From contig NZ_JBDOHS010000011.1 of the NCBI RefSeq assembly GCF_039832105.1, forward strand, positions 1-64,000: a DNA stretch of 64,000 nt. Direction: 5' to 3'. Shown here piece after piece: positions 16,472 through 25,437 of the stretch. This stretch comes from Dorea_A sp016295505 (lineage in GTDB: Bacteria > Bacillota > Clostridia > Lachnospirales > Lachnospiraceae). Within the stretch, counting starts at the first letter, position 1. Every line of letters starts with the position of its first letter. The translations under genes and the position numbers were made by a program. The notes beneath the pieces were generated by a model that made no database searches, had not been told where the DNA came from, and saw nothing but the letters and a program-made list of their open reading frames with translations.

Positions 16472-16513
16472 CACAAGAAAAATCTGTTTATGAAAACCTT
16501 GATTTTTCCTGTG
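16472..16513. terminator. Hairpin between convergent Rpn-type gene and thiE
   Basis: CACA-a-GAAAAATC (16472-16484) pairs with GATTTTTC-c-TGTG (16501-16513). It lies between two convergent genes but lacks a clear T-run on either side, so a terminator role is only likely. Confidence 0.4.
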
Positions 16514-16551
16514 AAAAGTGTATATTACCCAGATGAATTTCTTGTATATTC

Positions 16552-17190
16552 TCAAAGTTCCATCATTCCGGACATAATGCAGCCTCCGGCGGCACCGCAG
16601 TCCTGGATCTCAGCGAACTGAGCCTTATCCGGTTTCATTCCCCCGATTGCATAGACAGGGATATCAACTGCCTGACACACACTTCGGAGAAAGTCCAGTC
16701 CTCTCGGCGGCAGGCCTTTTTTACAGTCGGTTGCATAGATGTGTCCCGCGGTGATATAAGTGGCACCGAGTCGTTCTGCTTCGACTGCTTCTTCGATCGA
16801 ATGAACGGAAGTCCCAAGCTGCGAGAAGGAACTTATAGGTACCTCCGGCTGCTTTTTGCACTCCCGAAGCAGTGGAAGCGGCAGGTGGATCGATGTGCAA
16901 TGCAGCTCCAGCGCTGTCTTCCAGTAAGTATGGAGAATGCACGGCACCTGATAGGATCCGCAGATCCTCATGACCTGTTCTGCAAGAAGGGTGTATTCAT
17001 CCTCCGACAGGTCTTTTTCCCGCAGGATCAGCGCCTGCGGATGACACTGGCAGATCCGTTCGATCTGTTCCGGAAATGGCCGCCGGCAAAGATGTCGGTT
17101 GCTGACGGCAATTACCCGATGAAACAATGTCTGATCGTATTTAGAATCCGATGCGGCATTTTCGTTCTTTTGGTTACTGTTTTTATCCAT
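16552..17190 (-). CDS. thiE: Thiamine phosphate synthase (ThiE/TenI family)
   Basis: A 212-residue TIM-barrel protein. ThiE joins HMP-pyrophosphate and thiazole phosphate into thiamine phosphate. Seen: VIAVSNRHLC, ALILREKDLSEDEY, HTYWKTALELHCTSIHLPL, ITAGHIYATDCKKG (phosphate-binding loop) and PVYAIGGMKPD. The start at 17190 with GAGGAA is preferred over the ATG at 17214. It is the last gene of the thi operon. TenI, which aromatises the thiazole, has a similar fold; context allows either, and the divergent ATDCKKG loop leaves this open. Confidence 0.8.
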   Translation of the reverse strand: MDKNSNQKNENAASDSKYDQTLFHRVIAVSNRHLCRRPFPEQIERICQCHPQALILREKDLSEDEYTLLAEQVMRICGSYQVPCILHTYWKTALELHCTSIHLPLPLLRECKKQPEVPISSFSQLGTSVHSIEEAVEAERLGATYITAGHIYATDCKKGLPPRGLDFLRSVCQAVDIPVYAIGGMKPDKAQFAEIQDCGAAGGCIMSGMMEL

Positions 17191-17217
17191 TTCATTTCCT
17201 CGTGCAGTTCTCATATT

Positions 17218-18432
17218 TTATACATAGATATAATCGCTCATGACCGGCTGCAGGTTGTTCGAAAGAAGTGCCTGATATACCTCATCTACAGATCTACCAT
17301 CCGAAATCTCGAACTGATCATCTCCCTTTTCTTCAATATCATCTACATGACTGCCGATTCCGGTGCTGACACCCGCAGAGATCTTGGTAGCTGCAATGTT
17401 GACCAGATTATCACGCACACGGGCACATTCTCTGGTGGACACGGTGATGCTTGCAAATGGCATAAAGAGCCGGTAAGCACATACCACTTGGAGAAGCTGT
17501 GGCTCATGAACGTCCATTGGATTGATTCTGTCATTGTTGATGATTGGGCGCAGTCGCGGACAGGAAAATGCAATCTCTGCATGTGGGTATTTTCGCTGCA
17601 GGAGATATGCGTGATATCCGGTAGCGAATGCATCTTTTCGAAAATCATCCAGTCCCAGAAGTGCACCGAAGCCAACGCCTCGCATACCGCCTCTGATCGC
17701 ACGTTCCTGTGCATTGACACGGTAAGGAAAGATGCGTTTGTGCCCTGCCAGGTGCAGAGTTTCGTATTTGTCCGAGTTGTAGGTTTCCTGGAATACAGTG
17801 ACATAATCAGCACCGCATTCGTGAAGATAGGCATATTCATCGGAATTGACCGGATAGATCTCAAGGCCGATGACTTTGAAGTATTTCCTTGCAATCCTGC
17901 AGGCTTCTCCAATGTATTCAACCGTAGATTTGATGCGGCTTTCTCCTGTCAGTATCAGGATCTCCTGAAGCCCGGTTTTTGCGATTGCAGCCATTTCTTT
18001 TTCGATTTCATCAGGCTTTAACTGTGCTCGGTTGATCTTGTTGTGGCAGTTGAAGCCGCAGTAGATACAATAATTTTCACAGTAATTGGCAATATAGAGC
18101 GGTGTAAACATATAGATACTGTTGCCGAAGTGTTTTCGTGTCTCAATTCTTGCTGCCTGTGCAATGTCTTCCAGAAGTGGAAGTGCGGCAGGAGAAAGGA
18201 GGGCGGCAAAATCTTCCGGTGTCTTCGCGTCATGTGCAAGTGCACGTCTGACATCCGCTTCTGTATATTTGTCGTAATCATACGCATCCATGGCAGAGAT
18301 TACCTGATCCATGATATCGGATTCCAGAGCTTCCATTCCGGGAAGATAGGTCATATGGTCGATGCGGTTCTTTTTCTGATCTTCCAGAATTTCTTTATTT
18401 AAAATGCTTTCATTGATATGTTCCTTTTCCAT
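17218..18432 (-). CDS. thiH: 2-iminoacetate synthase ThiH
   Basis: A radical SAM enzyme of 404 residues that cleaves tyrosine to dehydroglycine for thiazole formation. Seen: the cluster motif NYCENYCIYCGF (C-x3-C-x2-C), ILTGESR after it, and the C-terminal BATS-type region. The long N-terminus up to residue 105 is typical for ThiH. It forms the thiazole synthase step with ThiG, whose gene is 13 bases upstream. AGGAGG precedes the start. Confidence 0.93.
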   Translation of the reverse strand: MEKEHINESILNKEILEDQKKNRIDHMTYLPGMEALESDIMDQVISAMDAYDYDKYTEADVRRALAHDAKTPEDFAALLSPAALPLLEDIAQAARIETRKHFGNSIYMFTPLYIANYCENYCIYCGFNCHNKINRAQLKPDEIEKEMAAIAKTGLQEILILTGESRIKSTVEYIGEACRIARKYFKVIGLEIYPVNSDEYAYLHECGADYVTVFQETYNSDKYETLHLAGHKRIFPYRVNAQERAIRGGMRGVGFGALLGLDDFRKDAFATGYHAYLLQRKYPHAEIAFSCPRLRPIINNDRINPMDVHEPQLLQVVCAYRLFMPFASITVSTRECARVRDNLVNIAATKISAGVSTGIGSHVDDIEEKGDDQFEISDGRSVDEVYQALLSNNLQPVMSDYIYV

Positions 18433-18445
18433 GAATGAATGCCTC

Positions 18446-19222
18446 CTAATCCTGTAAAAATCCAGTCAGTGGAGAAGAAGCACTGGCGCCTTTTTCGATG
18501 GTGCGACCCAGACCTGACAGGTAAGCGCTTCTTCCGGCTTCGATGGCTTTCTTAAATGCTTCGGCCATGACAGGAATGTCACCGGCGGTTGCGATCGCTG
18601 TATTGGCCATGACTGCAGCTGCACCCATTTCCATGGCTTCACATGCCTGAGAAGGGCGACCGATGCCCGCATCTACAATGATTGGAAGGTCAATCTCATC
18701 GATCAGAATCTGAATGAAATCCTTTGTGCTAAGACCCTTATTGGAACCGATCGGAGCACCAAGCGGCATGATGCAGGCAGCACCGGCATCGCGGAGTGCT
18801 CTTGCAGCATTCAGATCCGGATACATGTATGGCATCACAACGAAGCCTTCTTTTGCAAGGATTTCGGTTGCTTTGATGGTTTCATAATTATCCGGAAGCA
18901 GATATTTGGAATCGTGAATCACTTCAATTTTTACAAAATTACCACAGCCGACTTCACGTGATAGTCTTGCGATACGTACCGCTTCTTCTGCGTTTCTTGC
19001 ACCGGAAGTGTTCGGGAGCAGAGTGACATTGTCCGGAATATAATCCAGAATATTGGCAAGTCCGCCTTCATTGGCGCGACGAAGAGCTAGAGTGATGATC
19101 TGCGTCTCCGCTTTTTCAATACATGCTTTTACCAGCTCCAGGGAGAATTTTCCGGAGCCGAGGATAAAACGAGAGGTGAATTCGTGACCTCCCAGGATCA
19201 GTTTGTCTTCGTTTTGGTTCAT
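18446..19222 (-). CDS. thiG: Thiazole synthase ThiG
   Basis: A 258-residue TIM-barrel enzyme that assembles the thiazole ring from deoxyxylulose phosphate, dehydroglycine and ThiS thiocarboxylate. Seen: LILGGHEFTSRFILGSGKF at the start, TLLPNTSGARNAEEAVRIARL, VIHDSKYLLPD, AACIMPLGAPIGSNKG, VDAGIGRPSQACEAMEMGA and a C-terminal SSPLTGFL. The order thiS-F-G-H-E matches many Clostridia. Confidence 0.95.
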   Translation of the reverse strand: MNQNEDKLILGGHEFTSRFILGSGKFSLELVKACIEKAETQIITLALRRANEGGLANILDYIPDNVTLLPNTSGARNAEEAVRIARLSREVGCGNFVKIEVIHDSKYLLPDNYETIKATEILAKEGFVVMPYMYPDLNAARALRDAGAACIMPLGAPIGSNKGLSTKDFIQILIDEIDLPIIVDAGIGRPSQACEAMEMGAAAVMANTAIATAGDIPVMAEAFKKAIEAGRSAYLSGLGRTIEKGASASSPLTGFLQD

Positions 19223-19247
19223 AATAATTACCTTCTTTCTTGTGTTG

Positions 19248-19892
19248 TTATATATCTTCTTCGCCCAGGATCAGGCGTGTGATCATATTTGCCTCATGGG
19301 AGGCACAGATGGCAACTCTCGGGGCCATCAGACCGTTCCCCCGGGAGGGTTCCGTAACCTGATCTCCGCACAGGTAGAAGTTCTTTGTGATTCTTCGGGT
19401 GCGGATTGTGTTGCTGCTTTCGTATCCGGCCATTCCGGAGGCTGATACCAGCTTTTTCTCCGGGAAATGTTCCAGAATGCCATTGACCAGCATGGCTTTT
19501 GCCTCGGGATTGTCAAATGCCTCGCAGATAATATCATTTTCCCGGAAAAGATCTGCCAGGTTCTCTTCTGTTACTTTTACACAGTCGGTGTGGATATCCA
19601 GATAGGGATTGATGTCCAGAAGCAGGGATTTCAGCGCGTCTGTCTTGTATAATCCAATATGCCGGGTAAAGTACTGCTGTCGGTTCAAGTTGGTAATATC
19701 TACCACATCAAAATCAATCAGATGCAGGTGACCGACCCCGATTCGTGCCAGAGAATATGCGATGTTGGAACCAAGACCGCCAAGTCCGGCGATCGCTACA
19801 TTTCCTTTGGAGAGAAGCGACTGTATCCTGGGACTGTGGCGTTCATTCAGTGCCGCGTTGATCTGTTCGCGGGTAAGTTTCTGTTCTGTCAT
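19248..19892 (-). CDS. thiF: ThiS adenylyltransferase ThiF
   Basis: A 214-residue E1-like enzyme that adenylates the C-terminal Gly of ThiS. The nucleotide loop VAIAGLGGLGSNIAYSLARI and the LIDFDVVDITNLNRQQYF segment (with the catalytic Asp) are clear. It is shorter than E. coli ThiF, and no obvious pair of CxxC zinc motifs is seen, as in the clostridial ThiF2 subgroup. It sits 5 bases after thiS. Confidence 0.9.
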   Translation of the reverse strand: MTEQKLTREQINAALNERHSPRIQSLLSKGNVAIAGLGGLGSNIAYSLARIGVGHLHLIDFDVVDITNLNRQQYFTRHIGLYKTDALKSLLLDINPYLDIHTDCVKVTEENLADLFRENDIICEAFDNPEAKAMLVNGILEHFPEKKLVSASGMAGYESSNTIRTRRITKNFYLCGDQVTEPSRGNGLMAPRVAICASHEANMITRLILGEEDI

Positions 19893-19897
19893 GACTT

Positions 19898-20095
19898 CTA
19901 GCCTCCTCCTACAAAGCTTACGATCTCCATACTGTCTCCGTCCTTCAACATGGTGTCAGAGTACTGGTATTTGGGGAGAATCTCGCCGTTTAATTCGATT
20001 GCGATACGATTGATCTGATATTGGTTCTGTGCGAGATAATCAGAGACTGTCATCGGTAATTCCAGAACAGTTTCACGTCCGTTAATGGTAACCAT
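19898..20095 (-). CDS. thiS: Sulfur carrier protein ThiS
   Basis: A 65-residue ubiquitin-like protein, MVTINGRETVLELP at the start and GDSMEIVSFVGGG at the end. The terminal Gly-Gly carries sulfur as a thiocarboxylate for ThiG. It is the first gene of the operon, preceded by AGGAGGA and by a TPP riboswitch leader. Confidence 0.93.
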   Translation of the reverse strand: MVTINGRETVLELPMTVSDYLAQNQYQINRIAIELNGEILPKYQYSDTMLKDGDSMEIVSFVGGG

Positions 20096-20154
20096 AGATG
20101 TCCTCCTTTCTGCAGATTAGCAGTTAAGTGTTTCAGTTTATACCGTTGCAGGTA

Positions 20155-20209
20155 GAAAAAAGAGTTCACGAAGTAATACACCCGTGGTGGTGCACCCCTT
20201 CATGAACTC
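20155..20209 (-). terminator. Second intrinsic terminator in the thi leader
   Basis: On the minus strand GAGTTCAtGAAG (20209-20198) pairs with CTTCgTGAACTC (20173-20162) and is followed by TTTTTTC. It lies between the TPP-linked terminator and thiS, so readthrough RNA meets another barrier 60 bases before the start codon. Confidence 0.7.
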
Positions 20210-20275
20210 TCGTTCACTCTCAACTAATCCGGTATTAAAATGTAAACTCCTGGTTGGAATCACCAGTAGATGATA

Positions 20276-20303
20276 CAAAAAGGGAGATACCAAAGTACCT
20301 CCC
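20276..20303 (-). terminator. TPP-riboswitch expression-platform terminator
   Basis: On the minus strand GGGAGGTAC-tttg-GTATCTCCC is followed by TTTTTG. It directly follows the aptamer and is the likely ligand-controlled terminator. Confidence 0.8.
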
Positions 20304-20304
20304 G

Positions 20305-20401
20305 CAATTTCTCTACGTTCCTACGTTGGCATTATCCAAATCAGGTATATGGGTCGAAGTTCTCAACTTCCTCTCAGCCTAGTACATAAGCTCCCCTGTT
20401 C
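20305..20401 (-). ncRNA. TPP riboswitch (THI element)
   Basis: Reading the minus strand, the hallmark pieces occur in order: GGGGAGC, CTGAGAGG, CGACCC, ACCTGAT, TGGATAATGCCAACGTAGG. These are the thi-box elements binding thiamine pyrophosphate. It precedes thiS and should shut down the operon when TPP is high. Confidence 0.95.
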
Positions 20402-20528
20402 AATTTACATGTTTAAGTATAAAAAGATTATGAAGAAATGTCAATCTTTATTTAGAAAATCTGGAATTTGTTGTAAAATAAAAATAACTGACAAGTTATT
20501 ATTCATGGAAAGAAAGGAATGATGTGAG

Positions 20529-21320
20529 ATGATAAATATAAAAAAAGAAAAATGTATTGGATGTGGAGCCTGTGTAAAAGACTGTCTGGGGAAAGCAATC
20601 AAGTTGATTGACGGTAAGGCGGATTACGTCCGTAACTGTATGCATTGCGGGCATTGTGTGGCAATCTGTCCGGTGGGTGCAGTTTCCATTCCGGGATATG
20701 ATATGGAAGATGTAGAAGAGTACGAAAAAGATACCTTCACAGTTCAGCCTGAGAACTTCCTCCGTGCAGTAAAGTTCAGAAGAAGTATCCGAAATTTTAA
20801 AGATGAGCCGATTGAGCGGGAGAAGATGGAGCGGATCCTGGATGTTGGACGATACACACCGACGGCAAAGAACCGTCAGGAATGCCGTTTTATCTTGGTC
20901 CAGAATCAGTTGGAAGAATTTAAAGAACTGGTATGGAAAGAGATGCCGAATATTGTCGAGAAACTTAAAACAGACAATCCGGAGTATGCAAGAGTGTTTG
21001 AGTTGTTTTATCTCAGACATCAGAAAGATCCGGGAGAAGATGTATTTTTTTTCAACTCGACTTCTTTTCTTGTGATCGCATCCGAGAATCCGCTGGATGG
21101 AGGACTGGCAGCGGCCAATATAGAAAATATGGCAGTTGCAGAAGGTGCGGGAGTTCTGTATAACGGATATATGATGCGTGTGATCAAAGCAAGTGATACA
21201 TTACAGGAATGGCTTGGGATTACAGATACGCCTGTCTCCTGCTGTATGCTTCTGGGATACCCGGCAGTGACATATCGGCGTACTGCACCTAGAAAAAAGA
21301 AAAACATAGAATGGAAATAG
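20529..21320 (+). CDS. Ferredoxin-domain nitroreductase family protein
   Basis: A 263-residue flavoprotein. Residues 1-60 hold two 4Fe-4S motifs, CIGCGACVKDC and CMHCGHCVAICP. From about residue 78 comes a nitroreductase fold: RRSIRNFKDEPIER (FMN-binding Arg), YTPTAKNRQECRF, and a C-terminal LLGYPAVTYRRTAPRK. This fusion is frequent in anaerobes; substrates are usually unknown. An A/T-rich promoter area lies at 20402-20528. The lipoprotein gene follows after 28 bases. Confidence 0.9.
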   Translation: MINIKKEKCIGCGACVKDCLGKAIKLIDGKADYVRNCMHCGHCVAICPVGAVSIPGYDMEDVEEYEKDTFTVQPENFLRAVKFRRSIRNFKDEPIEREKMERILDVGRYTPTAKNRQECRFILVQNQLEEFKELVWKEMPNIVEKLKTDNPEYARVFELFYLRHQKDPGEDVFFFNSTSFLVIASENPLDGGLAAANIENMAVAEGAGVLYNGYMMRVIKASDTLQEWLGITDTPVSCCMLLGYPAVTYRRTAPRKKKNIEWK

Positions 21321-21348
21321 TTGATTCATTGGAAAGGAGGAATTTTCA

Positions 21349-21861
21349 ATGAAGAAAGTGATGAAAACCATCGCTATCATGAGTATGTTACTGACAGTAC
21401 TGGTGCTGACAGCGTGTTCTTCAAAAGAGGAGGAAGAGCAGGGAGTCAGTGAAGAAGCACAGAAGATTATTCAGACAATCATGAACTGTCCGAATCCGGA
21501 ATTATATGACTCGTCTTTAGCCTATGTCATTGGTGACAATGTGGAAGACGCACAGCCGGAGGAACAAGAAATACAGGAAAAATGCGAAGCAATACGGGAG
21601 AACTGGGAAAAAGAAGTTGGTGATTGTTTTGCGGAAAATGCACTTGATACCTTTCTGAATCAGATGGCTACCATGTATTTTGCAGAAGCAGAACAGGAAA
21701 ATCTCACCTATAAAGTGCAAAATATAGAATTGAAAGAAAAGGGAGATGTGAATGAAACCGTTCAGGTATCTTTGTTGAAAGGGGAGAAAGAAGAGACTGT
21801 GACACTGATATTCACACATGATTCCGAAGGGTTGATTACAAAAGTAAAACCGGAGCAGTAA
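21349..21861 (+). CDS. Small lipoprotein of unknown function
   Basis: A 170-residue exported lipoprotein: charged MKKVMK, hydrophobic helix, and lipobox LTAC with Cys23 as lipidation site, then an acidic linker SSKEEEEQ. The remaining 145 residues are acidic, with a predicted helix-rich part and a final beta-rich part (TVQVSLLKGEKEETVTLIF). No known domain is recognised. AAAGGAGG precedes ATG 21349. Confidence 0.75.
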   Translation: MKKVMKTIAIMSMLLTVLVLTACSSKEEEEQGVSEEAQKIIQTIMNCPNPELYDSSLAYVIGDNVEDAQPEEQEIQEKCEAIRENWEKEVGDCFAENALDTFLNQMATMYFAEAEQENLTYKVQNIELKEKGDVNETVQVSLLKGEKEETVTLIFTHDSEGLITKVKPEQ

Positions 21862-21870
21862 AAGGAAAGG

Positions 21871-21983
21871 ACCCCAGAGAAAAGCAGAGGTAAGCGAATA
21901 GCGTCGAAGCGTTCTAACCTTCAGAAAACGAAAACGGTACCCCAGAGAAAAGCAGAGGTAAGCGAATAGCGTCGATGCGTTCT
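21871..21983. repeat. Two direct copies of a 45-bp terminator-derived sequence
   Basis: Positions 21871-21915 and 21939-21983 are 45-base copies with one mismatch. Only the second is completed into a full hairpin; the first lacks the right arm (TCTAACC in place of TCTCTGGGG). The period is 68 bases. Confidence 0.9.
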
Positions 21984-21994
21984 CTGGGGTACCG
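21935..21994. terminator. Bidirectional terminator between lipoprotein gene and carB
   Basis: CGGTACCCCAGAGA (21935-21948) is a perfect 14-base complement of TCTCTGGGGTACCG (21981-21994). It is followed by TTATTTT on the plus strand and CGTTTTCGTTTTC on the minus strand, serving convergent genes. Confidence 0.85.
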
Positions 21995-21999
21995 TTATT

Positions 22000-24900
22000 T
22001 TACTTATCTTTTATCTCACTGTGCAGCTGCTGCAGGGACTTGACTTCTCCGTTTCCGTGTCCTTGCACGTAACGTATTCCTTTTGCAGTTGCTCTTGCGG
22101 CAGCGATGGTAGTCATATAAGGCACTTTTGCCTTGATCGCAGCCTTTCTCAGATAGCTGTCATCGTGAATGCTGTCTTTTCCGACCGGAGAGTTGATGAT
22201 CAGATCGATCTTTCCGTTGGTGATCAGATCCAGAATATTCGGACGGCCTTCATACAGTTTTTTCACTTTTTCAGCTTCGATTCCCGCCTCCCGGATGAGA
22301 TTGTAAGTGTTGTCTGTTGCCAGAATGCGGAATCCAGCATTGGCGAAGTCCTGAGCGACCTCTATCACTTCAGCCTTGTCTTTGCGGTTTACTGAGATCA
22401 GAACAGTGCCGCCAAGAGGCAGTTTGGACTGCGTTGCTTCCTGAGCTTTATAGAATGCTTCTCCATAAGTAGAGGCAAGACCAAGCACTTCTCCTGTAGA
22501 GCGCATTTCTGGTCCGAGGATCGGGTCTACTTCCTGGAACATGTTGAATGGGAATACCGCTTCTTTTACTCCGAAGTAAGGAATAGACTGTTCCTTTAAG
22601 TTTGCAACCGGAGATGGACGTCCGGTCAGTTCGGAGGTAATGATGTCGGTTGCCAGTGGTACCATGCGGATGTTGCAGACCTTGGATACCAGCGGAACGG
22701 TACGGGATGCACGTGGATTTGCCTCCAGTACATATACCTTTCCATTTTCAATTGCGTACTGCATGTTCATCAGACCTTTGACATGCATTTCTTCCGCAAT
22801 CTTACGAGTATATTCTTTAATCGTCTTTACGTTTTCCTCGGAAATGTGTACGGATGGAATAATGCATGCAGAGTCTCCGGAGTGTACACCGGCAAGCTCA
22901 ATGTGTTCCATGACTGCAGGGACAAATGCATGTTCTCCGTCGCTGATGGCGTCAGCTTCGCATTCCAGAGCATGATTCAGAAAACGGTCGATCAGGATCG
23001 GACGGTCCGGAGTAACACCGACTGCAGCTTTCATGTAACCCTCCATGCTTTCATCGTCATAGACAACTTCCATGCCGCGTCCGCCAAGTACGTAAGAAGG
23101 ACGTACCATAACCGGGTAACCGATCTCTTTTGCGATGGCAAGTGCATCCTCTACGGTAGTTGCCATTCCTGATTCAGGCATCGGGATCTCCAGTTTTTCC
23201 ATCATCTCACGGAACAGGTCACGGTCCTCTGCGAGGTCAATGACAGACGGAGAGGTTCCAAGGATCTTTACTCCGTTTTTCTCAAGCTCGGATGCAAGGT
23301 TCAGAGGTGTCTGACCGCCGAACTGTGCGATGACGCCGACCGGCTGCTCTTTCTTATAGATGCTTAAGACATCCTCCAGAGTCAGTGGCTCGAAGTAGAG
23401 CTTATCAGAAGTATCATAGTCTGTGGAAACTGTTTCCGGATTACAGTTTACAATAATGGTTTCAAATCCTAATTTTTTCAATGCCAGGGATGCATGTACA
23501 CAGCAGTAGTCAAATTCGATACCCTGACCGATACGGTTCGGTCCACCACCGAGGATCATGATCTTTGGTTTGTCGGATACAGGGTTCTTATCTTTGGCAT
23601 TGTAGGTGGAGTAGTAATAAGCACTGTCGGGAGTTCCGCTTACATGAACGCCTTCCCAGGCTTCCTCGACACCGAGCTCAATACGGCGATTGCGGACGTC
23701 ATCTTCAGGTACTTCCAGGATCATGCTCAGATATTTGTCGGAAAATCCATCTTTTTTCGCCTGAATCAGAAGCTCATCAGCAGGAAGCGTTCCTTTGGAG
23801 GCTGCGATAGCTTCTTCTTCTGCCACCAGCTCTTTCATCTGTTCAAGAAACCAGGTCTTTACTTTGGTCAGTTCGTAGATCTCCTCAATAGAAGCACCTT
23901 TTCTCAGGGCTTCATACATGATAAAATGACGATCACTGGATGGAGTGATCAGCATCTGTAGAAGCTGATCCTTTGTTTTATTGTGGTAGTTCTTAGCGTA
24001 ACCAAGTCCGTAGCGCCCGGTTTCCAGACTTCGGATCGCTTTCTGGAATGCTTCCTTGTATGTCTTTCCAATGCTCATGACTTCGCCGACTGCGCGCATC
24101 TGTGTACCAAGCTTGTCTTCTACGCCTTTGAATTTTTCAAATGCCCAGCGGGCAAATTTGATTACAACATAGTCTCCGTCCGGAACATATTTGTCCAGAG
24201 TGCCGTATTTTCCACATGGAATGTCTTTCAGTGTCAGACCGGTTGCAAGCATGGCAGATACCAGAGCAATCGGGAAACCGGTAGCTTTGGATGCCAGTGC
24301 GGAAGAACGGGAAGTTCTCGGGTTGATCTCAATTACGACGATACGGTCAGATACCGGATCGTGTGCAAACTGGACATTGGTTCCGCCGATGACCTGTACG
24401 GATTCTACGATACGGTAAGCCTGTTCCTGCAGACGCTTCTGGCATTCTTCAGATATGGTCAGCATTGGAGCAGAGCAGAAGGAATCACCGGTGTGCACCC
24501 CAAGAGGATCGATATTTTCAATAAAACATACGGTGATCATGTTATTTTCAGCGTCGCGAACAACTTCCAGTTCCAGTTCTTCCCAGCCTAATATGGATTC
24601 TTCGACCAGTACCTGTCCGACGAGAGATGCCTGAAGCCCTCTTGCACAGACTGTTTTCAGCTCCTCTTTATTGTAGACAAGTCCGCCTCCTGCGCCGCCC
24701 ATCGTATATGCCGGGCGCAGAACAACCGGGTAACCAAGATCATCTGCAATTGCAAGTGCTTCCTCAACGCTGTAGGCAACCTCGCTTCGTGCCATCTCGA
24801 TACCGAGAGCGTTCATGGATTTTTTGAATTCGATACGGTCTTCGCCGCGTTCAATAGCATCTACCTGTACACCGATGACCTGTACATGGTATTTGTCAAG

Positions 24901-25221
24901 TATCCCCTCTTTGGCAAGTTCCGCACAAAGATTCAGACCGGACTGGCCGCCGAGATTCGGAAGAAGAGCATCTGGTCTTTCTTTGGCAATGATCTGTTCC
25001 AGACGTTCAACATTCAGTGGTTCAATGTAGGTAACATCAGCGGTTTCAGGATCCGTCATGATGGTGGCCGGATTGGAGTTGACCAGCACGATCTCATAGC
25101 CAAGCTTTTTTAAAGCTTTGCATGCCTGGGTACCGGAATAATCAAATTCACATGCCTGACCAATGATGATAGGTCCGGACCCGATAATCAGTACTTTATG
25201 GATATCTGTTCTCTTTGGCAT
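22000..25221 (-). CDS. carB: Carbamoyl-phosphate synthase large subunit
   Basis: A 1073-residue enzyme making carbamoyl phosphate for pyrimidines and arginine from bicarbonate, ammonia and 2 ATP. It begins MPKRTDIHKVLIIGSGPIIIGQ, with the two ATP-grasp halves (each with a GYPVVLRPAY / GYPVMVRPSY motif), a second IMILGGGPNRIGQGIEFDY and a C-terminal MGS-like allosteric domain (LLATDNTYN-type, here RILATDNTYNL). Length is normal. The small subunit carA is not adjacent on either side; it must lie elsewhere. A minus-strand -10 TATAAT sits at 25264-25259. Confidence 0.97.
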   Translation of the reverse strand: MPKRTDIHKVLIIGSGPIIIGQACEFDYSGTQACKALKKLGYEIVLVNSNPATIMTDPETADVTYIEPLNVERLEQIIAKERPDALLPNLGGQSGLNLCAELAKEGILDKYHVQVIGVQVDAIERGEDRIEFKKSMNALGIEMARSEVAYSVEEALAIADDLGYPVVLRPAYTMGGAGGGLVYNKEELKTVCARGLQASLVGQVLVEESILGWEELELEVVRDAENNMITVCFIENIDPLGVHTGDSFCSAPMLTISEECQKRLQEQAYRIVESVQVIGGTNVQFAHDPVSDRIVVIEINPRTSRSSALASKATGFPIALVSAMLATGLTLKDIPCGKYGTLDKYVPDGDYVVIKFARWAFEKFKGVEDKLGTQMRAVGEVMSIGKTYKEAFQKAIRSLETGRYGLGYAKNYHNKTKDQLLQMLITPSSDRHFIMYEALRKGASIEEIYELTKVKTWFLEQMKELVAEEEAIAASKGTLPADELLIQAKKDGFSDKYLSMILEVPEDDVRNRRIELGVEEAWEGVHVSGTPDSAYYYSTYNAKDKNPVSDKPKIMILGGGPNRIGQGIEFDYCCVHASLALKKLGFETIIVNCNPETVSTDYDTSDKLYFEPLTLEDVLSIYKKEQPVGVIAQFGGQTPLNLASELEKNGVKILGTSPSVIDLAEDRDLFREMMEKLEIPMPESGMATTVEDALAIAKEIGYPVMVRPSYVLGGRGMEVVYDDESMEGYMKAAVGVTPDRPILIDRFLNHALECEADAISDGEHAFVPAVMEHIELAGVHSGDSACIIPSVHISEENVKTIKEYTRKIAEEMHVKGLMNMQYAIENGKVYVLEANPRASRTVPLVSKVCNIRMVPLATDIITSELTGRPSPVANLKEQSIPYFGVKEAVFPFNMFQEVDPILGPEMRSTGEVLGLASTYGEAFYKAQEATQSKLPLGGTVLISVNRKDKAEVIEVAQDFANAGFRILATDNTYNLIREAGIEAEKVKKLYEGRPNILDLITNGKIDLIINSPVGKDSIHDDSYLRKAAIKAKVPYMTTIAAARATAKGIRYVQGHGNGEVKSLQQLHSEIKDK

Positions 25222-25258
25222 AAAAACCTCCTAGTATATGACATATTTTCTACGGTTC

Positions 25259-25311
25259 ATTATATAGGATAATGGGGAGATAGAAAAGTAGAAATACAAA
25301 AATTTTTGTAT
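25259..25311 (-). promoter_or_regulatory. carB promoter region and 18-bp palindrome
   Basis: The minus-strand -10 TATAAT is at 25264-25259, with a weak -35 TTTTCT 17 bases upstream. Just behind it is the perfect palindrome ATACAAAAATTTTTGTAT (25294-25311), lying between divergent carB and an Rrf2 gene. It may be an operator. No PyrR-type attenuator is visible in the short leader. Confidence 0.5.
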
Positions 25312-25437
25312 GGTCATTTTGAATGGCAGAAATCTGATGGGAATGCTTGGATATTGAGAAGAAATGTGTTAAAATTACAATTAAATGTAGTTAATTCAAT
25401 TGATTTTGGAAAGAATGCTGTTGTGAGGTGACAATTT

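Noticed and set aside
16741..18021. 426-codon plus-strand open frame
   Set aside because: It lies opposite thiE and thiH, which have clear family motifs; a shadow frame.
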